Notes: generated from the sequence alone by a model not told the origin. A stretch of DNA of 64,000 nt from Pseudomonas taiwanensis DSM 21245 (GCF_000425785.1 NZ_KE384452.1:1-64000); one strand, 5' to 3'; positions 1-7,607 are shown, counted from the first letter of the stretch. A program made the numbers and translations.

Positions 1-221
1 TCCGGGTTGATCGACAGCGAGATTGTCACCCCACTGCCTTTGGCTTCGAAGTAGTTCTCGTTGAACTTCTTCAGCTTGCCTTCTTTGCCGTTGATGTAAA
101 TCGGACCACCCTTGTCGGCGTGCACCTCGATGTTTCCTGGGCACGTGGCGTTCACCAGTGGAATGCCAGCCTGAGCCGCGCCCGACGCAGCCAGCAACGC
201 ACAAATCATTAACCGCTTCAT
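1..221 (-). CDS. Small exported phage-type protein (5' part only)
   Basis: The N-terminal 73 codons of a gene that runs off the left edge. It starts with a clear signal peptide (MKRLMICALLAASGAAQA), so the product is probably periplasmic or secreted. The mature part begins GIPLVNATCPG and has a charged segment (HADKGG, KEGKLKKF). The ATG is preceded by AAGGAG at good spacing. I recall similar short exported proteins in Pseudomonas prophages but know of no function. Confidence 0.75.
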   Translation of the reverse strand, partial: MKRLMICALLAASGAAQAGIPLVNATCPGNIEVHADKGGPIYINGKEGKLKKFNENYFEAKGSGVTISLSINP

Positions 222-287
222 CTCGCGCTCCTTGAATGGATTGACCGAGAGCCAAGCAATAGCCCAATTCGGCACTGCCCGCCAGCG

Positions 288-562
288 CCTTCCCCTATTC
301 AACGACAGGGTCGGCGCCCAGCCCTTCCCGGTAGCGCGCAATCGCAATGATCTGGCGCAGGCCGATGACAATTTCCTTCTTCAGGTGGTCATCCGGCAGA
401 CCGATCTTTTTCAGCATTGCCTGGGCTTCTTCCTCGATAGAGGCAAGGGCCTCGGTATCGCTTTTCAGTGTCATGGCGACCTCCACGGGGTCGAGTCAGC
501 CATGAACTGATAGCCCAGCATAACAATGCGCGCCAGCTTTGGTGCCTTCCCCTATTCAACGA
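288..562. repeat. 18-bp direct repeat, two exact copies
   Basis: CCTTCCCCTATTCAACGA occurs at 288-305 and again at 545-562. The first copy, read on the minus strand, spans the last codons and TAG stop of the 59-residue gene ending at 295. The second copy would give the same VE-stop ending in one frame but has no intact reading frame before it. It may mark a duplicated and decayed gene end. Confidence 0.6.
295..474 (-). CDS. Hypothetical phage protein, 59 aa
   Basis: A small acidic, largely helical protein starting MTLKSDTEAL and containing EEEAQAMLKKIGL. The ATG at 474 is chosen over an in-frame GTG at 486 because GGAGGT sits six bases before it. No recognisable catalytic motif. It lies upstream of the exported protein on the same strand and could be co-transcribed. 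Function unknown. Confidence 0.6.
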   Translation of the reverse strand: MTLKSDTEALASIEEEAQAMLKKIGLPDDHLKKEIVIGLRQIIAIARYREGLGADPVVE

Positions 563-685
563 TAACGCCTCCCCGGCGAGGGCGGCGCCTGTCTGGAGAT
601 CACCATGAGCACATTCGCAGTTTTCAGCATGACCCGTGGTAGCGCTTGCCAAGGCCAAGAGGATCACGAGAACCACCCGGTCCAA
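389..685 (-). CDS. Doubtful ORF with a signal-peptide-like start
   Basis: An open frame from a TTG (or GTG) near 685 whose first ~20 residues (LVILLALASATTGHA) look like a cleavable signal peptide followed by ENCECAHGD. The frame then becomes arginine- and tryptophan-rich and overlaps the start of the 59-residue gene in another frame, and there is no good ribosome binding site. It could be a decayed exported gene with a frameshift near the second 18-bp repeat, or chance. Apart from this, the stretch 487-795 shows no gene I can support. Confidence 0.25.
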   Translation of the reverse strand: MDRVVLVILLALASATTGHAENCECAHGDLQTGAALAGEALSLNRGRHQSWRALLCWAISSWLTRPRGGRHDTEKRYRGPCLYRGRSPGNAEKDRSAG

Positions 686-795
686 TCAGACTGATCGACG
701 CTGGAGGGCGCCCGATCATCTATGCGAAGACTCGGGCGCCGAAGCTGGATGGGTGAGTCACGTCGAACCTAGTTAGGCTGCTTGGCGCTCAACCG

Positions 796-1059
796 TCAAT
801 TCCAGGAAGGGTTCCCAGGAGCATCGACAGGGATACTGCTTTCGCCCGCGCCAAAGGTCCGAGTCCAAGTCACGGAGCCATACCCGCCAGTCAATGCATT
901 GCTTGTGGTGACGTCGTAGGAGTCCACAAGTTGCCCGCCTGGGCGGCGCACGTTCAGCTTCCTCGTGCAACTCTCAGTGGTCACGTTGCGCGCCTCTCTT
1001 TCAACCTCAATCTGAAATTCCTCCTTGATGCCTATCAGGACTCTATATGCATTTTCCAC
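796..1059 (-). CDS. Hypothetical phage protein, 87 aa
   Basis: Starts at a GTG with GGAG about eight bases before. The N-terminal third is charged and helical (IKEEFQIEVEREARN) and is followed by polar segments (CTRKLNVRRPGG, SYDVTTSN, GYGSVTWTRTFG). No motif recognised. It is divergent from the gene starting at 1143, so the 80-bp gap between them must hold both promoters. Confidence 0.5.
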   Translation of the reverse strand: MENAYRVLIGIKEEFQIEVEREARNVTTESCTRKLNVRRPGGQLVDSYDVTTSNALTGGYGSVTWTRTFGAGESSIPVDAPGNPSWN

Positions 1060-1142
1060 GATGCGTTCTCCGGTTCTGGTTGTTTGTGAGTGACAGCGCC
1101 TGTACTGACATCAATAAGCCATCATTGTTCCAGGATATCCCT

Positions 1143-1409
1143 ATGCCCAGAGAAAACCGATCCAGCAACACCTACCGGTACACGTTTACAGCGACCTGCC
1201 CCGGCGATGGCCAGGTGATCGTCTACAGCTTGGAGATCCGCAGCCTGCAGATGATCCGGGTGGAGCACATCAAGATCGCGACTTCGCTGATCAAACAGGG
1301 CTGGCACGAGCAGATCGCCGACCAACTGGCCGAGCGCTTCGGTGGCGACCAAGTGATCAAGGCGGTGCACCAGGGAGTCGAGATCGAAACGGTGAGGCTG
1401 AACGGATGA
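1143..1409 (+). CDS. Hypothetical phage protein, 88 aa
   Basis: The start MPRENRSSNT is chosen because the same leader and start (TATCCC-T/C-ATGCCC) recur at 3699 and 4076. The C-terminal half (HIKIATSLIKQGWHEQIADQLAERFGGDQV) looks like a compact helical fold. It ends in an ATGA overlap with the DpdA-like gene, so the two are translationally coupled. Function unknown. Confidence 0.65.
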   Translation: MPRENRSSNTYRYTFTATCPGDGQVIVYSLEIRSLQMIRVEHIKIATSLIKQGWHEQIADQLAERFGGDQVIKAVHQGVEIETVRLNG

Positions 1410-2131
1410 TCCATTACCACGGCACGCCAATCGGCGGCACCCGGCAAGATGCAGCTCGGCTCCTGGCCGGCCGGCACGCCTTGGTACCGTTCCCGCGACA
1501 GGACGACATGGGCATTGTCGCCGAGGCCTGCCAGTCATTCGTGTTCGACAACGGCGCGTTCACCGTTTGGAAGAAAGGCGGCCAGGTCGATGTCGAGGGG
1601 TACACCCGCTGGGTGGATGACTGGCACCGGCACCCCGGATTCGACTGGGCGTTGATCCCAGACGTGATCGACGGGGACGAGGATGCCAACGACCGCCTGC
1701 TCGAGCAATGGCCCGGCCACCTCCCAGGCGTTCCGGTTTGGCACATGCACGAGTCGATCGAGCGCCTGCAGCGCTTGGCGCAGTCCTGGCGAATGGTGGC
1801 CTTGGGCAGCTCCGGGCAGTGGCGATCGCCTGGCGCCGCAGCGTGGTGGAAGCGCATGGGCTCAGCAATGGATGCCATCTGCGACGACCAGGGCCGGCCA
1901 CAATGCCGCCTGCACGGCCTGCGCATGCTTGATCCGGCAATCTTCCAGAGCCTGCCCCTGGCCTCAGCGGACAGCACCAACGCGGCGGTAAACGGCGGCA
2001 GCATCAGCCGGTTCGGCATGTACACCCCGCCATCGGCCGGACAACGCGCCAGCGTGATCGCCGATCGCATTGAAGCGCACACCAGCTCGCCGACTTGGCA
2101 GCGCGAGAGCCAGACCGAACTGGCCCTGTAA
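1406..2131 (+). CDS. TGT/DpdA-like DNA-modification candidate
   Basis: 241 aa. Several segments resemble the active-site landmarks of tRNA-guanine transglycosylases and DpdA, the enzyme that inserts 7-deazaguanine into DNA. FDNGAF with D48 matches the DSGGF substrate-binding motif. WALIPDV (P85-D86) matches the second acidic strand. ALGSSG (residues 132-137) matches the glycine-rich base-recognition strand. SADSTN with D189 sits where the nucleophilic aspartate is expected. No zinc-binding cysteine cluster is visible and the protein is shorter than bacterial TGT (about 370 aa), as expected for a phage DpdA-type enzyme. It is followed after 17 bp by a C5 cytosine methyltransferase. No preQ0 synthesis genes are visible in this arm. 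The family assignment is inference from motif order. Confidence 0.5.
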   Translation: MIHYHGTPIGGTRQDAARLLAGRHALVPFPRQDDMGIVAEACQSFVFDNGAFTVWKKGGQVDVEGYTRWVDDWHRHPGFDWALIPDVIDGDEDANDRLLEQWPGHLPGVPVWHMHESIERLQRLAQSWRMVALGSSGQWRSPGAAAWWKRMGSAMDAICDDQGRPQCRLHGLRMLDPAIFQSLPLASADSTNAAVNGGSISRFGMYTPPSAGQRASVIADRIEAHTSSPTWQRESQTELAL

Positions 2132-2148
2132 CCGAACGAGATCACCAA

Positions 2149-3072
2149 ATGACCACAGCAATCGACCTGTTCGCCGGCCTCGGCGGATGGAGCACCGGCG
2201 CGCGCGCCGCAGGCGTCCACGTTCTCTGGGCGGCAAACCACTGGCCGGTGGCCGTTGAATGGCACAGCGCCAACCACCCCGAAACGCAGCACGTTTGCCA
2301 GGACCTGCACCAGGCACGCTGGGAGCAGGTACCGGCGCACGACATCTTGCTCGCCTCACCCTGCTGTCAGGGCCACGCCAAGGCCCGCGGCAAAAAGTCT
2401 GGCAATCCTGAGCACGATGCTTCGCGCTCGACGGCCTGGGCGCCTGTCTCGGCCCTGGAGTTCCATCGACCGCAGGCGGCGGTGATCGAGAACGTTCCGG
2501 AGTTCACCGACTGGGTGCTCTACCCGGCCTGGCTGCAGGCAGTGCAGGCGCTGGGGTATCAGGCAGCTCCGCACATTGTCGACTGCGCCGACCTCGGAGT
2601 GCCGCAGCACCGCGTGCGCCTCTTCATGGTGCTGACGCGCAGCAAGGCACCGCTGATGCTTCAACTGCCACAGGAACGACATGTGCCGGCAGCGAGCTTC
2701 CTCGACTTCGGCGGCGGGCGGTGGTCGCCCATCGAGAAACCAGGCCGGGCCCAGGCAACGCTCGACCGGGTGCGCAACGGCCGCCAGCGCTTCGGCGACC
2801 GCTTCATCATGCCCTACTATGGCAAGGGTTCCGGCACCACCGGCCGTGACATCAACCGGCCGATCGGCACCATCACCACTCTGGACCGCTGGGCCCTAGT
2901 CGACTGCGACCAGATGCGCATGCTCAGCGCCAGCGAGGCCCTGGCCGCGATGTCGTTCCCGGCAGACACCCTGAGACCGAACAACCATCGGCTGACCATG
3001 CACATGGCCGGCAATGCGGTCCCGCCGCTGGCTGGGCAGCGAATAATCGAGGCTGTGCTACGCGCTGCATAA
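2149..3072 (+). CDS. DNA (cytosine-5)-methyltransferase
   Basis: 307 aa. Motif I is IDLFAGLGGWS at the N terminus. The catalytic P-C motif is ASPCCQGH (residues 69-76, with Cys in place of the common Gln after PC). ENV is at 114-116, QHRVRLF follows, and GNAVPP is the C-terminal motif X. All core motifs are present, so it should transfer methyl from SAM to C5 of cytosine in DNA. It is at the short end for the family, with a small target-recognition region. No restriction endonuclease is adjacent, so it is probably a solitary phage methylase for anti-restriction, possibly acting with the DpdA-like gene just upstream. Confidence 0.9.
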   Translation: MTTAIDLFAGLGGWSTGARAAGVHVLWAANHWPVAVEWHSANHPETQHVCQDLHQARWEQVPAHDILLASPCCQGHAKARGKKSGNPEHDASRSTAWAPVSALEFHRPQAAVIENVPEFTDWVLYPAWLQAVQALGYQAAPHIVDCADLGVPQHRVRLFMVLTRSKAPLMLQLPQERHVPAASFLDFGGGRWSPIEKPGRAQATLDRVRNGRQRFGDRFIMPYYGKGSGTTGRDINRPIGTITTLDRWALVDCDQMRMLSASEALAAMSFPADTLRPNNHRLTMHMAGNAVPPLAGQRIIEAVLRAA

Positions 3073-3075
3073 CCA

Positions 3076-3651
3076 TCATGTCAAGCGCCTGAATGCAAAC
3101 ATCCCGCCGCCTAGAGATTCCAATGGGTACTTGCCCAACCCAGCTCTCTGGTGAATATTTTCGATGAGCGCACGGACACTCTCCATGCCGGTTTTAGCAT
3201 TCTCGATGTCGCAGAAGTTCATCCAGTCAGGAAATTGGCGAGCCGACGCCCGATGTGGAGGCTCATCCGATTCAAGGATTTCATCTACTGATACGGACTC
3301 GGTTCGCCCATGGGCCAGCGTATTGCGAAAGGCAAGAATCGCCGCCACTTCCGGATAAGCATCGACCAACTTGACTGGTTCGATTTTCAATGCTGAAGAC
3401 ACAGCCTCGTATTTTTCCCAAACGCTTGGTCGGGCCCTTTTGAACGTCAGTTGCAGGTCATGCTCTTCCGGCCCATCAATCAGATGGTTCAAATACGCCT
3501 CAACAGTAAAAGCTTGAAGAATGAGGCAGTTCATAACCGCGTAAAACTCACCTTCTTCCTGACTTTCCGCGGCTTCTAAAGCGCGCCTGGCACCTGAAAA
3601 TAGATACGAAAACGTTTTGGTCGTCTGAGTACCGGTGTAACGCCCCGCCAT
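3076..3651 (-). CDS. HEPN-like protein, 191 aa
   Basis: Transcribed against its neighbours and convergent with the methyltransferase. Mostly helical, with RNTLAH at residues 109-114, which fits the R-x4-H signature of HEPN domains (often metal-independent RNases in toxin or defence systems). GGAG lies before the ATG. No MNT-type nucleotidyltransferase partner is adjacent. The inverted orientation inside a plus-strand phage operon is typical of a separately regulated accessory (moron) gene. RNase or immunity function is inference from one motif. Confidence 0.6.
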   Translation of the reverse strand: MAGRYTGTQTTKTFSYLFSGARRALEAAESQEEGEFYAVMNCLILQAFTVEAYLNHLIDGPEEHDLQLTFKRARPSVWEKYEAVSSALKIEPVKLVDAYPEVAAILAFRNTLAHGRTESVSVDEILESDEPPHRASARQFPDWMNFCDIENAKTGMESVRALIENIHQRAGLGKYPLESLGGGMFAFRRLT

Positions 3652-3698
3652 GACTTCTCTCCAATAATTTCGCGCGAATGCAGCGCATAGGTATCCCC

Positions 3699-3773
3699 AT
3701 GCCCACAGAAAACCGATCCAGCAACACCGAGGTGGTCAGACAGGTGCAGCCGTGCCCTTTTTCGCGGGGATAG
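3699..3773 (+). pseudogene. Remnant ORF sharing the MPxENRSSNT start module
   Basis: A 24-codon frame beginning MPTENRSSNTEVV and ending at TAG. Its leader and first ten codons almost duplicate the start of the gene at 1143, and its leader plus first five codons match the gene at 4076. The rest matches neither. It looks like a start region left after recombination exchanged the body of a gene. A real 24-residue peptide cannot be excluded. Confidence 0.4.
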
Positions 3774-3786
3774 CTGACTCGCGCTG

Positions 3787-4023
3787 CTAATTCCAGTAGG
3801 CGGTCTGGCTTTCAATAAGCGGAGGGTTGATGTTCATCTTCCGCTGTTCCTCCAACCAGAGCCTATTCAACTCCACGTCTAGACCATTCGGATGTTGAGC
3901 CATGGCCGCCAGCGCGTCCCTGGATATGTCGTACCGCCCGCATAGAACGCATTCCAACGACTTACCGCCCTCGCCTCGGTCCCATATCAGTACGAGATAG
4001 CAGCCGCAGAGATAGCAGTACAT
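3787..4023 (-). CDS. Zinc-ribbon-like small protein, 78 aa
   Basis: The start is set at MYCYLCGC because GGAGG lies seven bases upstream. An upstream in-frame extension overlaps the divergent gene. Two CxxC knuckles (CYLC and CVLC, about 20 residues apart) form a probable zinc ribbon in the N-terminal half, and the C-terminal half is helical. Such phage proteins often bind nucleic acid or act as adaptors. The actual role is unknown. Confidence 0.6.
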   Translation of the reverse strand: MYCYLCGCYLVLIWDRGEGGKSLECVLCGRYDISRDALAAMAQHPNGLDVELNRLWLEEQRKMNINPPLIESQTAYWN

Positions 4024-4075
4024 TGCTTGGCCCTCCACACATCCAAAAATTTTAGACGACTGCAGAGGTATCCCC

Positions 4076-4810
4076 ATGCCCACAGAAAACAAAGTTGATT
4101 GCCCCGCGCTACACAAGCGCAGCAGCAGCTATCCGTTCGGCGATCGAGTGCCGCGCACAGTCCGGATGCTGAAGACCGTCACCGCCGACCCTATGCCCGG
4201 TATCGGGCTCGCCTACATCAAGGGCGATGCGCCAGTTGCGAAAGCAGGTCAAATCTATCCCGTGTGGACGAATAGCCACGGTGCCGTCGCGGCGGTAATG
4301 GAAGACGGGACCCGCCTTGGCCTGCGCCCGGCAGAGTTCGAGGTTGAGAGCTGGCACCACCTTGCAGCTGAGCTAGCCCCGCAGCCCCATCCCGAGCCAA
4401 TAGCCTGGATGGTTGGTACTGCCTTCTGGTGGACCAAAGAAGAGGCAGAGAGGGATGCGGCGGCTACTGGGCTGCCGATTGTTGGACTGGGGCCAATGAC
4501 CGGGGATGTCGAGGCTGCACGGTTGACCAAGGCCACGGCTTTCGTCCAAAGGCTGGTCGATTGCGCTGGCACCCAGCCGAGCGTAGCCACTGGGTATCTG
4601 CGCGACATCCTGAATGAGCTCAAGGGAAACACAACGCCGACAACGCCTGTTGAGCACAATGAGAATGCAGCGTTCGAGAGTTGGGCCCGATCCAGGCTAA
4701 CCCCGCTGAACTTGAGGTTGGACGAGATCGGCCTGTATCACGACCTCGTTGCCGGTACAGCTCACGACGCTTGGCAGGCCCGCGCGGCGCTTGAGATCAA
4801 GGCATCCTGA
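4076..4810 (+). CDS. Hypothetical phage protein, 244 aa
   Basis: Begins with the repeated leader and MPTENK start. Middle segments IGLAYIKGDAP and PVWTNSHGAVAAVMEDG suggest a small beta domain. The C terminus (AFESWARSRL then AWQARAAL) is a tail I recognise from many Pseudomonas and enterobacterial phage proteins of unknown function. It precedes an Ea22-like gene that has a similar modular make-up. Confidence 0.6.
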   Translation: MPTENKVDCPALHKRSSSYPFGDRVPRTVRMLKTVTADPMPGIGLAYIKGDAPVAKAGQIYPVWTNSHGAVAAVMEDGTRLGLRPAEFEVESWHHLAAELAPQPHPEPIAWMVGTAFWWTKEEAERDAAATGLPIVGLGPMTGDVEAARLTKATAFVQRLVDCAGTQPSVATGYLRDILNELKGNTTPTTPVEHNENAAFESWARSRLTPLNLRLDEIGLYHDLVAGTAHDAWQARAALEIKAS

Positions 4811-4894
4811 CGAAAGGAGTACAAAAGTACTCCACCCAGCTGTAACCCCTCTCCCCTCTATTCACTGCCGCGATATGGCGGCCAAGGATTTCCT

Positions 4895-5506
4895 GTGTCC
4901 GAAAAAATTGTGTTGGATCTCGACGCGATCGAGGCAGCAGCCAAGGCTGCAACCCCGCAAGACTTCGTCAGCGCCCAAGTCGGTGGTGCAGAAGAAGGCT
5001 GGATGGAATGCCCTGGGTGTGGCGGTGAAGGCTCCGTTGAGCTGACCGCCGACTACCTGAACTACGACGGCGTGGCGCTGGGGGTTCAGTTCTACGGGAT
5101 CGGCGATCCACACGTCCATGCAGAGGCCCACTACCGCGCTGCTCGGCCTGCCGTGGTGCTGGCCATGGTTGAAGAGATCCGCAGCCTGCGCCAGCAACTG
5201 GGGCGGCAGGTGGATGCTCCTCAAGGCTACGCCCTGGTGCCGAGAAGCATGCTGCTCAGCAAAGAGGTGATCGGGGTCATCAACTTCCACTGCGGCGACA
5301 CTGATCAGGAAGAAGGCGGCCAGTTCGGGCAGTACACCGATGGCCGGCTATGGGTCGGCTACGTGCTGGACGACGATGGGAACAAAGTCCACGGGCTGCA
5401 CATCGCGACCGATGAATACCCGGAGGAAGGAAGCACGACGTTGATCGAATTTCCAGAGCATGGCGCTGATCTGGAGTCCGAGCGGGGTGAGCAACCATGC
5501 GCCTGA
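4895..5506 (+). CDS. Ea22-like phage protein, 203 aa
   Basis: GTG start with AAGGA upstream. Near residue 40 is CPGCGGEG, a zinc-knuckle-like motif. The middle contains YRAARPAVVLAMVEEIRSLR, resembling the segment shared by Ead/Ea22-family phage proteins. The C-terminal part is acidic. It overlaps the HNH gene by ten bases, so they are coupled. The family call is tentative and the function unknown. Confidence 0.55.
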   Translation: MSEKIVLDLDAIEAAAKAATPQDFVSAQVGGAEEGWMECPGCGGEGSVELTADYLNYDGVALGVQFYGIGDPHVHAEAHYRAARPAVVLAMVEEIRSLRQQLGRQVDAPQGYALVPRSMLLSKEVIGVINFHCGDTDQEEGGQFGQYTDGRLWVGYVLDDDGNKVHGLHIATDEYPEEGSTTLIEFPEHGADLESERGEQPCA

Positions 5507-5895
5507 AGAAAGCCGAACGCGAGCAGGTCCGCTTGAAGTACGGCGGCCGCTGCGCCTACTGCGGCAATAACCTTGGCGAGCGCTGGCACGCCGACCACTT
5601 TGAGCCTGTTGTCCGCAACACAGGTGAAGCAGCCAAGACAGTCCCAGCACTGCGGCCAGGTAACCACAACCTGGCCAACATGATGCCGGCCTGTGCGCCC
5701 TGCAACCTGAGCAAGCACCGCATGCAGCTGGAGGACTGGCGCCGCTGGCTGGCCGGCCACGTAAACAGCCTCAACCAGTACCACCCCATCTACCGCCTGG
5801 CCAAAGCCTACGGCTTGATCGCCGAGACCGGGGCCAAGGTCGTCTTCTACTTCGAAAGGGTGCAGAACGATGCCATCCAAAACCTATCCGCTTGA
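5497..5895 (+). CDS. HNH endonuclease
   Basis: 132 aa. CAYCG and CAPCN provide two CxxC zinc ligand pairs around the catalytic HADHFEPV strand and an NLANMMPACAPCN segment, the usual arrangement of a beta-beta-alpha metal HNH nuclease. The C-terminal third (YHPIYRLAKAYGLI) is an added helical part. As a stand-alone gene in the accessory arm it may nick or cut DNA during replication, or exclude other phages. It overlaps both neighbours. Confidence 0.8.
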   Translation: MRLKKAEREQVRLKYGGRCAYCGNNLGERWHADHFEPVVRNTGEAAKTVPALRPGNHNLANMMPACAPCNLSKHRMQLEDWRRWLAGHVNSLNQYHPIYRLAKAYGLIAETGAKVVFYFERVQNDAIQNLSA

Positions 5896-6163
5896 TGTGC
5901 GTAGCGTCGGCGAAGACACCTACATCTGCATGAGCAAGGGTCACCACAATCTGGAAGAGTTCATGAAGGCTGCCGTTGCGGATCACCCTGGCTGGTGCCT
6001 GGGTGGCCCTGAGCATGTCTGGATCAAGACAACCCCGGGTCACGGCACCTACGACTGCATGTACAACATCGTGCCGCAGGGTACCCGTGGTGCATGGCCG
6101 GCGACCTACTGCTGGGAGTTTGGCGAGGACTACAAGCGCTACAACGCCGAGGTGCAGCCATGA
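5870..6163 (+). CDS. Hypothetical phage protein, 97 aa
   Basis: Starts inside the end of the HNH gene and ends in an ATGA overlap with the next gene. Rich in aromatic and cysteine residues (WCLGGPEHVWIKTTPG, TYCWEFGEDYKRY). No signal peptide and no known motif. Tight packing on both sides supports real translation. Confidence 0.6.
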   Translation: MPSKTYPLDVRSVGEDTYICMSKGHHNLEEFMKAAVADHPGWCLGGPEHVWIKTTPGHGTYDCMYNIVPQGTRGAWPATYCWEFGEDYKRYNAEVQP

Positions 6164-6429
6164 CCCGCCTCGCCCTCTGCCTCCTGCTGCTGGCCACCGG
6201 CGCCAGCGCAACCGAACTGCCGTCAGGCGTCTGGTCCTTCGAGGACAAGCCCCTCGGCGTCGTCTGCTACGTCATGAACTCGCTGGGAAACAACGCCATC
6301 AGCTGCGTGAGGGTCTGGCTTCCGCAAGTGGCCGGCAACCAGCGCCAGCTCTCCCCGCACGAAACCCAACCCGAACCTACACCTGCTCTGGCGCCTGGGC
6401 GCTGGATTGATGAGAGGTATGAGCTGTGA
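6160..6429 (+). CDS. Small exported protein, 89 aa
   Basis: The N terminus MTRLALCLLLLATGASA is a convincing signal peptide, so the product is probably periplasmic. The mature part has two cysteines (VVCYV and ISCVRV) able to form one disulfide, then a proline-rich tail. It overlaps neighbours by four bases at both ends. Function unknown. Confidence 0.6.
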   Translation: MTRLALCLLLLATGASATELPSGVWSFEDKPLGVVCYVMNSLGNNAISCVRVWLPQVAGNQRQLSPHETQPEPTPALAPGRWIDERYEL

Positions 6430-6821
6430 CAAAAGCCACCCGCAAAGATGTGCTCGACGAAATGACCAAGGAAGACTTGGTGGACTGGATCAGGTCGCAG
6501 CACTTTTTCATCAAGCCCAAGAAGAGCGATGTTCTGTACCTGCGCTGGCATCGACAATCGGCCGCCGTTATCGATGAAATGGAGAAGGAAAACCGTTCAC
6601 TTGATCACCTCGACTTCGGCGAGCGTGATCGCCTGGCCAAGCAATTCAACGCGTCAAAAGACCCGAATGAGCGCCTTCGGCTGATCGAGAAGATCGAGCC
6701 ATATGACAAGGCCATGAGGGACCATCTGAGCCGATCCGAGGCGATTAACCGCAAGCAGAAGCGAGTGGATGCTCTTTACGAGCAGATCGATGTGGAGCGT
6801 CGGAAGGAGCAGCGCGCATGA
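6426..6821 (+). CDS. Hypothetical helical phage protein, 131 aa
   Basis: GTG start overlapping the previous stop. Highly charged and helical throughout (VIDEMEKENRSLDHL, KQKRVDALYEQIDVERRK), probably coiled coil. Ends in an ATGA overlap with the NinX-like gene. No catalytic motif. Confidence 0.6.
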   Translation: MTKATRKDVLDEMTKEDLVDWIRSQHFFIKPKKSDVLYLRWHRQSAAVIDEMEKENRSLDHLDFGERDRLAKQFNASKDPNERLRLIEKIEPYDKAMRDHLSRSEAINRKQKRVDALYEQIDVERRKEQRA

Positions 6822-7243
6822 CCGACCTGATCGAAGTGAAGACGGCAAACATGGATGGCGAGGCGCTGGGCTGGGCAGTTGGCAAGTCCGAAGGCCTGGA
6901 CGTGTTCCTGGCCCCGCCGCAATACGGCAACCCCTGGCGAGTGTTCGCCCGGTACCAGGCCACCGCCACCGAGCGAACCAAGCGCTACAACCCGTGGGAA
7001 GACTGGGCGCTGGGCGGTCCGCTGATTGATAAGCACCACATTCAAACCAGCTTCAATGGCAGCGGCTTCAGTCGTAGCCCGACCGGCGAGTACTGGTGCG
7101 CATATGTGTGCAAGCCAAGCGGTCAGCAGGAGTTCCCAAGCGGCGGCGGACCTAGCGCGCTAACTGCTGCTTGCCGGGCAATAGCGCAGGCCAAGCTCGG
7201 CGATACCGTCCAGGTGCCGAAGGAGCTGATGCCATGTTCCTGA
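6818..7243 (+). CDS. NinX-like protein (DUF2591)
   Basis: 141 aa. It has the family pattern: an N-terminal LDWA-like segment (GEALGWAVGKSEG), the central NPWEDWALGGPLIDK, then GPSALTAACRAIAQAKLGD near the end. DUF2591/NinX proteins are encoded in the nin regions of lambdoid phages and have no established function. It overlaps a 21-codon ORF at its 3' end. Confidence 0.7.
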   Translation: MTDLIEVKTANMDGEALGWAVGKSEGLDVFLAPPQYGNPWRVFARYQATATERTKRYNPWEDWALGGPLIDKHHIQTSFNGSGFSRSPTGEYWCAYVCKPSGQQEFPSGGGPSALTAACRAIAQAKLGDTVQVPKELMPCS

Positions 7244-7299
7244 TACCGATCGCAGCACCGCTGCTCATGGCCTACCTGATCTACAGGGAGCGGCGATGA
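7234..7299 (+). CDS. 21-residue membrane micropeptide ORF
   Basis: ATG at 7234 overlaps the NinX-like gene by ten bases, and the TGA overlaps the next ATG. GGAG lies a little upstream. The product MFLIPIAAPLLMAYLIYRERR is one hydrophobic helix with a positive C terminus, fitting a single-pass inner-membrane peptide. Its exact fit between two real genes is the main support. Confidence 0.5.
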   Translation: MFLIPIAAPLLMAYLIYRERR

Positions 7300-7607
7300 G
7301 CGCAGAAGTCTTCAAATTTCCGCTGAAGGGCCGGGCACGCAACAACCAAGTGATGGCCAACCAAGCCGAGCGCAAAAGGCTGGCCGACTGGTTCCGCGAA
7401 ATCGCCCAGCACATCGAGGGCAACGAGGTGGAGCGCGAACCGCTGGCAGCCATGATCGTACTCAGCAGTGCAGCAGGTGACGAAGTCCTGCATGCCGGCT
7501 ACTCAACCGACGCCACCTCGCTCGTACAGGCAGGAAACGCAGCCCGCCAATGGGCTCACCTGACGGTCCAGCGCAAGGCCGGCAACTTCTTCAACCGCCA
7601 ACGCTAA
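7296..7607 (+). CDS. Hypothetical phage protein, 103 aa
   Basis: Soluble mixed protein beginning MSAEVFKFPLKGRARN, with a helical middle (RKRLADWFREIAQHIEG) and a C-terminal SLVQAGNAARQWAHL segment. Starts in an ATGA overlap. No motif recognised. A small hairpin (GCCCGC/GCGGGC around 7628-7648) lies between it and the next gene. Confidence 0.6.
   Translation: MSAEVFKFPLKGRARNNQVMANQAERKRLADWFREIAQHIEGNEVEREPLAAMIVLSSAAGDEVLHAGYSTDATSLVQAGNAARQWAHLTVQRKAGNFFNRQR

Noticed and set aside
1414..2340. 308-codon ORF antisense to the DpdA-like gene
   Set aside because: Shadow frame; the plus-strand gene has coupled overlaps and motifs.
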